Shown piece by piece: positions 1-7,899 of a DNA stretch of 64,000 bases. Position 1 is the stretch's first letter. The number at the start of each line of letters is the position of its first letter. A model generated the notes under the pieces. It was not told the origin of the DNA, did not search any database, and saw only the letters and a list, made by a program, of their open reading frames with translations. The position numbers were made by a program, and so were the translations under genes. This DNA is from an uncultured Odoribacter sp. GTDB taxonomy: Bacteria > Bacteroidota > Bacteroidia > Bacteroidales > Marinifilaceae. The stretch lies in NCBI GenBank assembly GCA_910588375.1, contig CAJUQA010000004.1, forward strand, positions 132,079-196,078. The letters run 5' to 3'.

Positions 1-1
1 G

Positions 2-1231
2 GCTTATACGGGAAATACCGGTTCCTCGGGAGGGCCTCATTTGCATTTTGAATACAGAGATACCCGTACGGAAGCAGTTTTAAATCCGCTATTGTTTTTG
101 AAAATTGAAGATAATATAGTTCCTAAAATTCGGGCGTTGTACTTATATTATATGACAGAGGACGGATGTGTGGAGAGAAGAAAGCGGATTGTGCCGAAAT
201 ATCTCGGAAACCGTAAGTATGGCTGTGGCGAAATAACGGTATCTCCCGGACGAAACGGAGTGGGATTTTATTTGACGGATGTAATGAACGGTTCCTGGAA
301 TAAGCTCGGAATTTACAGAATGGAAATGAGTGTGGACGGTGAAAAAAAGTTTGAAATGCAGGTAGATACCTGTTTGTTTGACTGTAATCCTTTGGTGAAT
401 GAAATAAAAGATTTTGAGTTGTATCGTTCTGAGCGTGAAACGGTTTATCGGACATTTGGACGTTATATGTCACGGATTCCGGGTGTGAAAATTGCAGATG
501 AGGGGTGGATTGATATAGGAAAAGGAGAGAAAAAGAAAGGATGTGTAAAGGTTGCGGATATAAATGGAAATGAAGCGGAATTTTGTTTTACATTTGTTGC
601 GAGAGATAGTTTTCCCTTTCGGGAAAGAAAGGTGCTGGATTGCAGGAGGGAGCATGTGATTGAAGAGAAAAACTATAAATTATTGTTGGATGATTCAGCA
701 TTGTTTGTTTCTTTGCCTTATGTAGGAACAGCAGATACGATGACATTGGCAGACGGGAGATTGTATACCGTTTTTTGTGTTTCTTGTCAAGAGCGGCCTT
801 TGTTTCAAGCGGCTCGTTTGGAAGTCAAGGGGCGTTTTGATGAAACAGCCGTTGTTTGTCGTGTCACAGATAAAAAAACGCTTGTGGCTTTACCTACCTG
901 TTATGGTGAAAACGGACTTTCCGCGATTTCCGGTTATATAGGAAGCTATGCGGTTGTATCGGATACTGTGGCCCCGGTGGTGAAATATATAGGTATGGCA
1001 AGTGGAATGCTGAAGTTTGTCATACAGGATGAATTATCGGGAATAGCGACGTATCGGGGAGAGGTAAACGGTAAATGGGGGCTTTTTGAGTATGATGCAA
1101 AAAATGACTTGTTGACCTGTAGGGTGAATGAACCTGTTTTTGTCCGAGGCCGTAATGAGGTTAGATTGGTAGTGAAGGATAAGGTTGGAAATATCACTGA
1201 AAAACAGATTGTTCTTCAGCTTGGGAAGTAA
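2..1231 (+). CDS. M23 family metallopeptidase, C-terminal part (5' end outside window)
   Basis: The reading frame is open from base 2, so the gene starts to the left of the window; the first ATG at 41 lies inside the LytM domain. The first residues read AYTGNTGSSGGPHLHFEYRD, which holds the end of the LytM/M23 zinc peptidase domain with its HxH metal motif (HLHFE). Known M23 enzymes cut peptide cross-links of peptidoglycan. About 380 further residues follow with no recognised catalytic motif and are rich in beta-strand-like sequence, as in Bacteroidota M23 proteins with a long C-terminal region. The signal peptide and the first zinc ligands are not visible. The next gene starts 16 bases downstream, so they are probably co-transcribed. 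Confidence 0.88.
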   Translation, partial: AYTGNTGSSGGPHLHFEYRDTRTEAVLNPLLFLKIEDNIVPKIRALYLYYMTEDGCVERRKRIVPKYLGNRKYGCGEITVSPGRNGVGFYLTDVMNGSWNKLGIYRMEMSVDGEKKFEMQVDTCLFDCNPLVNEIKDFELYRSERETVYRTFGRYMSRIPGVKIADEGWIDIGKGEKKKGCVKVADINGNEAEFCFTFVARDSFPFRERKVLDCRREHVIEEKNYKLLLDDSALFVSLPYVGTADTMTLADGRLYTVFCVSCQERPLFQAARLEVKGRFDETAVVCRVTDKKTLVALPTCYGENGLSAISGYIGSYAVVSDTVAPVVKYIGMASGMLKFVIQDELSGIATYRGEVNGKWGLFEYDAKNDLLTCRVNEPVFVRGRNEVRLVVKDKVGNITEKQIVLQLGK

Positions 1232-1247
1232 AATAAAGGGGAGTAAT

Positions 1248-1514
1248 ATGGAAGAAAATATTGATATCTTAATTGTTGAAGGAAAGATAAAAGAGGCGAT
1301 AGAAATATTGGAGCGGGAGCTGTCGCATTGGGAAAACGAAGAAAAATTATTAGTATTGGGTGAATTATACTATAAGGCAGGGAGGAGTGTAGAAGCATTG
1401 AATAAATTCAATGCTGTATTGAAGGTGAATCCGGACAATGCAAAGGCTATGGCTTATGTGACGATGATTAATGATATTCTGAATTTTTATCATAAGGATT
1501 TGCTGAATCCTTAA
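1248..1514 (+). CDS. small tetratricopeptide-repeat protein
   Basis: An 88-residue protein. ATG 1248 is preferred over an upstream in-frame codon because it follows the M23 stop and has a purine-rich AAGGGGAG a few bases before it. Residues 10-70 show two TPR-like helical hairpins (pattern GKIKEAIEILERELSHW, then LGELYYKAGRSVEALNKFNAVLKVNPDNAKA). TPRs mediate protein contacts. No enzyme motif and no signal peptide are seen, so it is probably a cytoplasmic scaffold or a partner of a neighbouring product. It lies between the M23 peptidase and rnr in the same direction with short gaps. Function is unknown beyond the repeat. Confidence 0.75.
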   Translation: MEENIDILIVEGKIKEAIEILERELSHWENEEKLLVLGELYYKAGRSVEALNKFNAVLKVNPDNAKAMAYVTMINDILNFYHKDLLNP

Positions 1515-1541
1515 AATGCTAAACAGTATAAGGCTTGGTTT

Positions 1542-3767
1542 ATGTTGAAGATAAAGAAGAAGGAAGAGTGCAGTATTCCGGAATCCGTGTGGAGGGAGTA
1601 TGTTTTGACGACGTTGGAACGGCATAAAATGCGGAGATATACTTATCGGGACTTTATAAAGAGTCTGGGGGTGAAGAGTCAGGAGGGGAAGATCAGGTTG
1701 AAAGAAACATTGTTGGCGTTGAAGGATTTGGGGGAAATCAATGAGGTGCGCCTGGGAACGTTTCAATATAAAAGAGAGGGAGTATACACAACGGGAGTCG
1801 TGGAATTAAACAGAAGCGGTTCTGCTTATATACGAAGCCGGGAATTTAAGGAGAGAATATTTGTGCCTTTTACGGGATTGAAACACGCGTTGAATGGAGA
1901 TACCGTAAAGGTATTGGTGTATGCGGACGGTTTACCCGGAATGTTAAGCGGGAAGGTGGAAGAAATTCTTCATAAAAAAAAATCCTTATTTGTAGGTATT
2001 ATTTATCGTCAGACCGGTTTCGCTTTTTTGATTCCGACAGGCAATCAGGTACCTTATGATGTATATATACCTTTGTCCGGTATCGGTACGGCTCAAACCG
2101 GAGATAAAGTATTGGTGGAAATTGTGAGTTGGCCGAAGAAAAGAAAAAATCCTGAAGGAAAAGTGCTTAAAATATTAGGACGTTCGGGAGACGGAAGAAT
2201 GGAAATGAAGGCTATTATGACAGAGTTTGATCTGGCGGCCAATTTTCCATTGAATGTCTTGAAAGCGGCTGAGAAAGTACAGTCGGAAATTCCGGCGGAT
2301 GAATATATTAAAAGGTTGGATTGCAGGGGGTTGCTGACATTTACCGTAGATCCGCGGGATGCTCAGGATTTTGATGATGCTCTGTCCTTTAAAGAAGGGA
2401 AGGACGGTTTGTATGAGATTGGAATCCATATCGCAGATGTCAGTTATTATGTAAGGCCGGCTACGCTTTTGGATAAGGAAGCGTATCTCAGGGCTCACTC
2501 GGTTTATCTGACCGGTTGTACAATTCCGATGTTGCCGGAAAGATTGTCGAATGAGGTTTGTTCGCTTAATCCCCATCAGGACCGTTTGTGTTATTCAGTG
2601 ATGGTAAAGATAGATAGGGAAGGGAATTTGGTGGAAAAATGGATCGGGCGGACTGTAATTTGTTCTGATTATCGTTTTTCTTATGAAGAGGCGCAAAAAA
2701 TTATTGAAGGGCGGACTCATCCCTGTCGGGAAGCAATGGGAATTCTGCATCGATTGTCTGAAAAGATGAGAAAAGTGCGTGATGAAAAGGGTGCTTTATG
2801 TTTTAATCAGCCGGAGGTATGCTTTGATTTGGATGAAGAAGGAAGGCCTGTACGGGTTTATTTGAAAGAGATGAAAGAGGCCAACCGGATGATTGAAGAA
2901 TGGATGTTGCTGGCTAATAGGGTGATTGCGGAAACGATAGGGAAAGAGAAGAAAAGAAAGGCGGTTTTTATTTATCGTACCCATGGGGTGCCGACTGTAG
3001 ATCGCTTGCATATTTTTCGTCATTTGGCAGGAAGGGTAGGATTGAAGATTCGGGGAAAATTGTTGGAGAGACGTCCCATTTCATTGGTTAAACTGATACG
3101 AGAGGTTGGTCCGGTGTCCATGCGGAGTATGGTTGAAGGTTTATTTATACGGACTTTGGCCAAAGCTGCTTATTCTGTTGATAACATAGGGCATTACGGA
3201 TTGGCTTTTGATTATTATACGCATTTTACTTCGCCTATTCGACGTTATTCTGATTTGGTGGTGCATCGTCTGTTGGATCATTATCTGAACGGAGGACGTT
3301 CAGTTCGGCGGGATAAGTATTGGGAAATATGCAGACATGTATCCGAAATGGAGGTTATTGCCGAAAATGCTGAGCGGGCTTCTGTTCGCTACAAACAATT
3401 GGAATATTTGAGGGAACATGCCGAAATGTTATGGAGTGGAAAGATTACGGAAATTGTAAGGTGGGGATTTTATGTGGAATTGGATGAAATCCGGTGCGAA
3501 GGCTTGGTGTCGATATTGAATATGAGGGATGATTATTATGAGTTTCAGGAAAAAGCCTATCGGATGGTGGGAAGAAATTTTGGACGGAGTTTCTGTTTGG
3601 GGAAACAAGTGATGGTAAAAGTTCTGAAAGTGGATTTGACATCCCGTTTTTTAGATTTTGTTCTGGCCGGAGAGGCGGAGCAGTGGAGAATATTGGATGA
3701 TAAGGATTTGCCGAAGAAAACTCCTTGCAGAAGAAGGAAAGGGAGAAAAAAATGCCGGATGAAGTAA
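1542..3767 (+). CDS. rnr: ribonuclease R
   Basis: A 741-residue 3'-5' exoribonuclease of the RNase II/R family, which degrades structured RNA and takes part in RNA quality control in the cytoplasm. Order of parts: an N-terminal winged-helix-like region (about 10-65), OB/cold-shock domains (about 75-215), the RNB catalytic domain (about 240-590) with the metal-binding signature DPRDAQDFDD, and a C-terminal S1 domain (about 640-725) followed by a basic Lys/Arg-rich tail ending RRRKGRKKCRMK. Length and order match RNase R rather than RNase II. ATG 1542 gives a normal N-terminus. It follows the TPR gene by 27 bases. Confidence 0.95.
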   Translation: MLKIKKKEECSIPESVWREYVLTTLERHKMRRYTYRDFIKSLGVKSQEGKIRLKETLLALKDLGEINEVRLGTFQYKREGVYTTGVVELNRSGSAYIRSREFKERIFVPFTGLKHALNGDTVKVLVYADGLPGMLSGKVEEILHKKKSLFVGIIYRQTGFAFLIPTGNQVPYDVYIPLSGIGTAQTGDKVLVEIVSWPKKRKNPEGKVLKILGRSGDGRMEMKAIMTEFDLAANFPLNVLKAAEKVQSEIPADEYIKRLDCRGLLTFTVDPRDAQDFDDALSFKEGKDGLYEIGIHIADVSYYVRPATLLDKEAYLRAHSVYLTGCTIPMLPERLSNEVCSLNPHQDRLCYSVMVKIDREGNLVEKWIGRTVICSDYRFSYEEAQKIIEGRTHPCREAMGILHRLSEKMRKVRDEKGALCFNQPEVCFDLDEEGRPVRVYLKEMKEANRMIEEWMLLANRVIAETIGKEKKRKAVFIYRTHGVPTVDRLHIFRHLAGRVGLKIRGKLLERRPISLVKLIREVGPVSMRSMVEGLFIRTLAKAAYSVDNIGHYGLAFDYYTHFTSPIRRYSDLVVHRLLDHYLNGGRSVRRDKYWEICRHVSEMEVIAENAERASVRYKQLEYLREHAEMLWSGKITEIVRWGFYVELDEIRCEGLVSILNMRDDYYEFQEKAYRMVGRNFGRSFCLGKQVMVKVLKVDLTSRFLDFVLAGEAEQWRILDDKDLPKKTPCRRRKGRKKCRMK

Positions 3768-3783
3768 GTTTTAAGTGTATTGT

Positions 3784-3814
3784 TTTTTACTTTAATCTTT
3801 TTGTTCTATCTTTG
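3784..3814 (+). promoter_or_regulatory. Bacteroidota-type promoter for rpsU
   Basis: TTTT at 3784-3787, 19 bases, then TATCTTTG at 3807-3814, a full match to the -7 box TAnnTTTG and a near match to the -33 box TTTG. It places the transcription start near 3820 and leaves a leader of about 200 bases before rpsU. Confidence 0.7.
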
Positions 3815-3861
3815 TCAGGACTATTATTTGGGAAATAATGTATTATAAATCAATATGCTTT

Positions 3862-3875
3862 GAAAGGGGGTGATC
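3862..3875 (+). promoter_or_regulatory. 14-nt complement of the 16S rRNA 3' end in the rpsU leader
   Basis: GAAAGGGGGTGATC pairs with the usual Bacteroidota 16S 3' tail (GATCACCTCCTTTC) along all 14 bases, with a single G-U wobble. It lies about 143 bases before the preferred rpsU start and has no ATG at a proper distance after it. A 10-codon frame beginning TTG at 3860 and ending TAG runs across it. The pairing is read from sequence; a regulatory role is inference. Confidence 0.55.
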
Positions 3876-4017
3876 TTATTCCGGAGATATAGTATAAGCT
3901 AAAAATACAAAAAATGTTTGAAAATAGCATTTTATGCGGATTTTTCCGTTTTATATGGAATAAGAGAGGAAAGTGGGGAAGAAGTTTTTGAATATTAATA
4001 TTGTAATAATAAGAACT

Positions 4018-4209
4018 ATGATTATTGTACCTTTAAAAGAAGGCGAAAATATTGAGAGAGCCTTAAAGAAATTCAAAAGGAAGTTTGAAAAAACTGGAAT
4101 TATCAAAGAGTTGAGAGATCGTCAGGCTTTCACAAAACCTTCTATAATCAATAGACAACAGAGACTGAAAGCAATTTACAAACAAAGTTTGCAGATTGCT
4201 GAAGATTGA
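4018..4209 (+). CDS. rpsU: 30S ribosomal protein bS21
   Basis: A 63-residue protein beginning MIIVPLKEGENIERALKKF, the conserved start of Bacteroidota bS21, followed by the basic helices KRKFEKTGIIKELRDRQAF. It sits on the 30S platform near the 16S 3' end. ATG 4018 is chosen by homology. A GTG at 3973 is in frame and would add MGKKFLNINIVIIRT, with a purine-rich GAGAGGA just before it, so a longer form cannot be excluded. No Shine-Dalgarno site precedes ATG 4018. In Bacteroidota, bS21 is part of the pocket that hides the anti-SD sequence, which makes the leader pairing site upstream notable. rpsU-xerC-raiA-tuf is a common gene order in the group. Confidence 0.93.
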   Translation: MIIVPLKEGENIERALKKFKRKFEKTGIIKELRDRQAFTKPSIINRQQRLKAIYKQSLQIAED

Positions 4210-4272
4210 TTCTTGAGCTTTGTTTGTTCCGACTGAAAGAATTGAAGTAGGTACTTGAAAAGTGTGAATCAG

Positions 4273-4318
4273 CACCCCAGGGCCTAAGGTATGAAAGATG
4301 TTTTAGGTTTTTGGGGTG
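4273..4318 (+). terminator. hairpin between rpsU and xerC
   Basis: CACCCCA at 4273-4279 pairs with TGGGGTG at 4312-4318, and an inner stem CCTAA/TTAGG (4283-4287 with 4303-4307) stacks on it. Only TTTAGATT follows, so it may be a weak terminator or an RNA-processing hairpin that separates the very abundant bS21 message from xerC. Confidence 0.5.
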
Positions 4319-4336
4319 TTTAGATTAAAGTAATTT

Positions 4337-5218
4337 ATGAGTATTGAGCCATTTCTGAATTATTTGAAGGATGAAAAGAGATATTCATCTCTTACCTTGC
4401 TTGCTTATAAGAAAGATTTGGAACAATTTTTGACGTATTGCGGTACGATTAATGATATTCGGAATTTTGGTGATGTGACTCCCAAAATTATTCGGGAGTG
4501 GGTGATGATGAAGATGTCGGAAGGGTGGACTGTGACGACTGTAAGACGCAAGTTGAGTTCGTTGCGGACTTTTTTTCGTTTTTTGATGAAAGAAGGAGTT
4601 GTGAAGGAGGATCCGACAGAGATTGTTGTGATGCCGAAGACGGGACGTCGTTTGCCGGTTTTTGTGCCTGATTATCAGATGGATATTATGCTGGATGCGG
4701 AAGAATTGCAGGGCGGGTTTCACGAACTGCGGGACCGCCTGGTGTTGCTGATGGCTTATTATACAGGAATGCGGCGTTCGGAATTGGTTGGATTGAAGCT
4801 TCGGGATATCGATTTTTCGGGAAAAAGTATTGTCGTTACGGGGAAGGGGAATAAACAGCGTTTGTTGCCTTTGGCAGACGAATTAGTGGAAGACATGAAA
4901 TGTTATATGGAATTGAGGGAAGGGATTGTCTCCAGGGAACACGGATATTTTTTTGTCACGGATAAAGGACAGCCTGTTTATGATAAATTTATTTATCGTT
5001 TGGTTGAGAAATATCTGGGCATGTTTACGACCTTGTCCAAAAAGAGTCCGCATGTGTTGCGTCATACTTTTGCAACTCAGTTGCTTAATAATGGTGCCTG
5101 CATTGAGGCAATTCGGGAATTGTTGGGGCATGCAGATTTGTCTGCTACGCAAGTATATACCCATAATTCTTTTGAAAGTTTGATCAAGGTGTTTAATCAG
5201 GCTCATCCAAGGGCTTAA
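4337..5218 (+). CDS. xerC: tyrosine recombinase XerC/XerD family
   Basis: A 293-residue site-specific recombinase, full length for XerC/D, which resolves chromosome dimers at dif. N-terminal SAM-like core-binding domain about 1-90; catalytic domain about 110-290. The active-site set is visible: Arg in TGMRRSELVGL, Lys in GKGNKQR, His-x-x-Arg in HVLRHTFATQ, His in LLGHADLS and the nucleophile Tyr in QVYTH. It lies between rpsU and raiA, the standard place of the housekeeping Xer gene in Bacteroidales. I cannot tell from sequence alone whether it is the C or D type. Confidence 0.9.
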   Translation: MSIEPFLNYLKDEKRYSSLTLLAYKKDLEQFLTYCGTINDIRNFGDVTPKIIREWVMMKMSEGWTVTTVRRKLSSLRTFFRFLMKEGVVKEDPTEIVVMPKTGRRLPVFVPDYQMDIMLDAEELQGGFHELRDRLVLLMAYYTGMRRSELVGLKLRDIDFSGKSIVVTGKGNKQRLLPLADELVEDMKCYMELREGIVSREHGYFFVTDKGQPVYDKFIYRLVEKYLGMFTTLSKKSPHVLRHTFATQLLNNGACIEAIRELLGHADLSATQVYTHNSFESLIKVFNQAHPRA

Positions 5219-5237
5219 AATTAAAGGAGGAATGACT

Positions 5238-5537
5238 ATGGAAGTAAGAATTAATCCGGTAGGTTTTTCAGTAAGTTCTCAGTTGGAAGATTTTGTTCAG
5301 AAAAAGTTAGCGAAACTGGATAAATACAATGAGGCGATTATAGGTATTGATGTTACCTTGAAACTGGAAAAAGATGAAAATCTGGAAAATAAGGTAGTAG
5401 AGGTGAATGTCGGTATTAAAGGACAGGATGTCTTTGTAAAGAAAAATGCAAGAAAATTCGAAGATGCCGTTGATGAGCTCTATGATGTGATTAAACGCCA
5501 GTTGGTAAAAATCAAAGAAAAGGAGAGAGAAAAATAA
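5238..5537 (+). CDS. raiA: ribosome hibernation promoting factor, short HPF/RaiA family
   Basis: 99 residues, the length of short HPF. The sequence MEVRINPVGFSVSSQLEDFV and the later pattern FVKKNARKFEDAVDELYD match the beta-alpha-beta S30AE fold that binds the 30S decoding region and stores idle ribosomes. There are two in-frame ATGs, at 5232 and 5238. A perfect AAAGGAGG at 5223-5230 is 7 bases before the second but only 1 base before the first, so 5238 is preferred. Such a complete Shine-Dalgarno is uncommon for this phylum. xerC ends 19 bases upstream. Confidence 0.9.
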   Translation: MEVRINPVGFSVSSQLEDFVQKKLAKLDKYNEAIIGIDVTLKLEKDENLENKVVEVNVGIKGQDVFVKKNARKFEDAVDELYDVIKRQLVKIKEKEREK

Positions 5538-5600
5538 CGGGAGGTGTATGGCTTCAGAGGAGATAATAAACTATGAACCATAAACTTTACGGGAAATAAT

Positions 5601-5631
5601 TTTGTGACACAAAATTATTTGTCTATATTTG
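5601..5631 (+). promoter_or_regulatory. consensus Bacteroidota promoter for tuf
   Basis: TTTG at 5601-5604, exactly 19 bases, then TATATTTG at 5624-5631, an exact match to TTTG-N19-TAnnTTTG. It gives a tuf leader of about 110 bases. The rest of the raiA-tuf gap (5538-5750) shows no gene. Confidence 0.85.
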
Positions 5632-5750
5632 CAAGCCAAACAATAGGACTCTTGTGACTCATGGTGTATAATGTGATGTAGTTCAAGGAGTTGAAGTGGA
5701 ATTTGGATTTTTTGTAATAAATTGTTTAATAATAAAATTGTTTTAGAGTT

Positions 5751-6938
5751 ATGGCTAAAGAAAAGTTTGACAGGTCAAAACCACACGTAAATATCGGTAC
5801 TATCGGTCACGTAGACCATGGTAAAACCACATTGACCGCTGCTATTACGACGGTATTGGCAAAAAAAGGTCTTTCTGAATTGCGTTCTTTCGATTCTATT
5901 GATAACGCTCCGGAAGAAAAAGAAAGAGGTATCACGATTAATACTTCTCATGTAGAGTATTCTACGGCTAATCGTCACTATGCTCACGTTGACTGTCCGG
6001 GTCACGCCGACTATGTAAAGAACATGGTTACTGGTGCTGCTCAGATGGATGGTGCAATTTTGGTTTGTGCTGCTACTGACGGTCCGATGCCCCAGACCCG
6101 TGAACACATCCTTTTGGCTCGCCAGGTAAACGTTCCGAGAATTGTTGTATTCTTGAATAAAGTGGACATGGTAGACGATCAGGAAATGTTGGAGTTGGTT
6201 GAAATGGAACTTCGTGAATTGTTGACCTTCTATCAGTATGACGGTGATAATACTCCGATTATTTTAGGTTCTGCTTTAGGTGCATTGAATGGTGAAGCTA
6301 AATGGGAAGAAAAAGTAATGGAGTTGATGGATGCTGTGGATTCATGGATTCCGCTTCCTCCGCGTGATAATGAAAAACCCTTCCTGATGCCGGTTGAAGA
6401 CGTGTTCTCTATCACGGGTCGTGGAACGGTTGCAACAGGTCGTATCGAAACGGGTGTTGTACACGTAGGTGATGAATTGGAAATGATCGGTTTGGGTGCT
6501 GACGGTAAAAAAACTGTTTGTACCGGAGTTGAAATGTTCCGTAAATTGTTGGATGAAGGTGAAGCCGGAGATAATGTAGGTTTGTTGCTTCGCGGTATCG
6601 ACAAAGACGAGATCAAACGTGGTATGGTATTGGCTAAACCGGGTTCAGTAAAACCGCACAAGAAATTCAAAGCTGAGGTTTATATCCTGAAGAAAGAGGA
6701 AGGTGGTCGTCACACTCCGTTCCACAACAAGTACAGACCGCAGTTCTATCTGCGTACGATGGACGTAACGGGTGAAATCACTTTGCCGGAAGGAACTGAA
6801 ATGGTAATGCCGGGAGATAACGTAACAATTACGGTTGAATTGTTGACTCCGGTAGCTTGCTCCTTAGGTTTGCGTTTCGCTATCCGCGAAGGAGGCCGTA
6901 CGGTAGGTGCTGGTCAGATTACTGAAATTCTTGAATAA
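5751..6938 (+). CDS. tuf: translation elongation factor Tu
   Basis: A 395-residue GTPase that delivers aminoacyl-tRNA to the ribosome. GTP-binding motifs are intact: GHVDHGKT (about 19-26), DCPGHADY (about 81-88) and NKVD (about 136-139), followed by domains 2 and 3 ending ITEILE. ATG 5751 gives the conserved MAKEKFDRSKPHVNIGTIGH start. It is driven by a consensus promoter about 120 bases upstream and closed by a UUCG hairpin before tRNA-Trp. It is the only tuf copy in the window, at its usual place ahead of tRNA-Trp and secE. Confidence 0.98.
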   Translation: MAKEKFDRSKPHVNIGTIGHVDHGKTTLTAAITTVLAKKGLSELRSFDSIDNAPEEKERGITINTSHVEYSTANRHYAHVDCPGHADYVKNMVTGAAQMDGAILVCAATDGPMPQTREHILLARQVNVPRIVVFLNKVDMVDDQEMLELVEMELRELLTFYQYDGDNTPIILGSALGALNGEAKWEEKVMELMDAVDSWIPLPPRDNEKPFLMPVEDVFSITGRGTVATGRIETGVVHVGDELEMIGLGADGKKTVCTGVEMFRKLLDEGEAGDNVGLLLRGIDKDEIKRGMVLAKPGSVKPHKKFKAEVYILKKEEGGRHTPFHNKYRPQFYLRTMDVTGEITLPEGTEMVMPGDNVTITVELLTPVACSLGLRFAIREGGRTVGAGQITEILE

Positions 6939-6950
6939 TTATTTCATATT

Positions 6951-6980
6951 CAGGGTTGATCTTCGGATTAACCCTGTTTT
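6951..6980 (+). terminator. UUCG-capped hairpin after tuf
   Basis: CAGGGTTGAT (6951-6960) pairs with ATTAACCCTG (6967-6976) with one G-U pair. The loop C-UUCG-G is the extra-stable tetraloop, and TTTT follows. It ends directly before tRNA-Trp, so it may be a partial terminator or a processing signal. Confidence 0.75.
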
Positions 6981-7053
6981 ACGGATGTAGCTCAGTCGGT
7001 AGAGCATCGGTCTCCAAAACCGAGTGTCGGGAGTTCGAGTCTCTCCATCCGTG
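6981..7053 (+). tRNA. trnW: tRNA-Trp (CCA anticodon)
   Basis: A 73-base cloverleaf. Acceptor ACGGATG pairs with CATCCGT, anticodon stem TCGGT with ACCGA, and the anticodon CCA is at 7014-7016. The T-loop is TTCGAGT and the discriminator is G, as expected for tRNA-Trp. CCA is not encoded. It lies between tuf and secE, a conserved place in Bacteroidales. Confidence 0.95.
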
Positions 7054-7116
7054 CTTTTAATAAATACAGAATTTTAGATGGACTTTCCTATCTGAAATTT
7101 ACAATTGTAATTGGAG

Positions 7117-7308
7117 ATGAATATCAAAGGTTATTTTGCAGATGTATATAACGAACTGGTCAATAAAGTGTCTTGGCCTTCTTGGTCAGAACTCCAAAGC
7201 AGTGCTACCATCGTAATGATTGCTTCCGTCATTATTGCTTTAGGTATCTTTGTGATGGATTTTGTATTCAGACACGTAATGACCTTTGTATATAGTATGT
7301 TTTATTAA
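7117..7308 (+). CDS. secE: preprotein translocase subunit SecE
   Basis: A 63-residue single-span membrane protein. It begins MNIKGYFADVYNELVNKVSWPSW, with the amphipathic helix and conserved VSWPSW motif, followed by one transmembrane helix (about residues 32-55, IVMIASVIIALGIFVMDFVF). It stabilises SecY in the inner membrane. ATG 7117 is preferred over an in-frame TTG at 7111 because GGAG sits just upstream. It is followed by nusG 17 bases later, the standard secE-nusG pair. Confidence 0.93.
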   Translation: MNIKGYFADVYNELVNKVSWPSWSELQSSATIVMIASVIIALGIFVMDFVFRHVMTFVYSMFY

Positions 7309-7325
7309 TAATCCCGATAACTGAC

Positions 7326-7874
7326 ATGGCAGAAATAAAAAAAAGATGGTATGTGCTTCGTGTGATTGGAGGAAAGGAGAAGAAGGTAAAGGAGTACATC
7401 GAAGGTGAAATTGCCAGTTTGGGGCTTCAGGATTATGTTTCTCAGGTTTTGATACCTACTGAGAAGATCTTTCAGGTACGTAACGGCAAAAAAATCAGTA
7501 AAGAACGGAATTTTTTCCCGGGATACGTCATGGTAGAGGCTGCTTTAGTTGGTGAAGTCCCCCATATACTTCGTGATATTACGAATGTGATTGGCTTCCT
7601 GGGGGAAACCAAAGGAGGTGATCCGGTACCGATGCGTTTAGCTGAGATTAACCGGATTCTTGGAAAGGTAGATGAACTTGCAGAACAACCGGAAGAAATA
7701 AGTGTTCCTTATTTCGTAGGCGAATCCGTTAAAGTTACAGACGGTCCGTTTAACGGTTTTACCGGTGTGATAGAGGAGGTGAATAGCGACAAGAAGAGAT
7801 TGAAAGTAATAGTCAAGATCTTCGGACGTAAGACGCCGCTCGAATTAAGTTTCATGCAGGTAGAAAAAGAATAA
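7326..7874 (+). CDS. nusG: transcription termination/antitermination protein NusG
   Basis: 182 residues with the NGN domain (about 5-110; KRWYVLRVIGGKEKKV, FFPGYVMVEA) and a C-terminal KOW domain (about 128-180; VKVTDGPFNGFTGVIEEV). NusG binds the RNA polymerase clamp and couples transcription to translation or Rho. Length is normal. The gap of 17 bases to secE and 25 to rplK, with no terminator, supports one operon. Confidence 0.96.
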   Translation: MAEIKKRWYVLRVIGGKEKKVKEYIEGEIASLGLQDYVSQVLIPTEKIFQVRNGKKISKERNFFPGYVMVEAALVGEVPHILRDITNVIGFLGETKGGDPVPMRLAEINRILGKVDELAEQPEEISVPYFVGESVKVTDGPFNGFTGVIEEVNSDKKRLKVIVKIFGRKTPLELSFMQVEKE

Positions 7875-7899
7875 TTAAATTTATTGAGAAGAAAAAATC

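Noticed and set aside
3973..4209. longer bS21 starting at GTG 3973
   Set aside because: The family start is MIIVPLKEGEN; the purine-rich site is only a few bases from the GTG. Kept only as an alternative in the entry.
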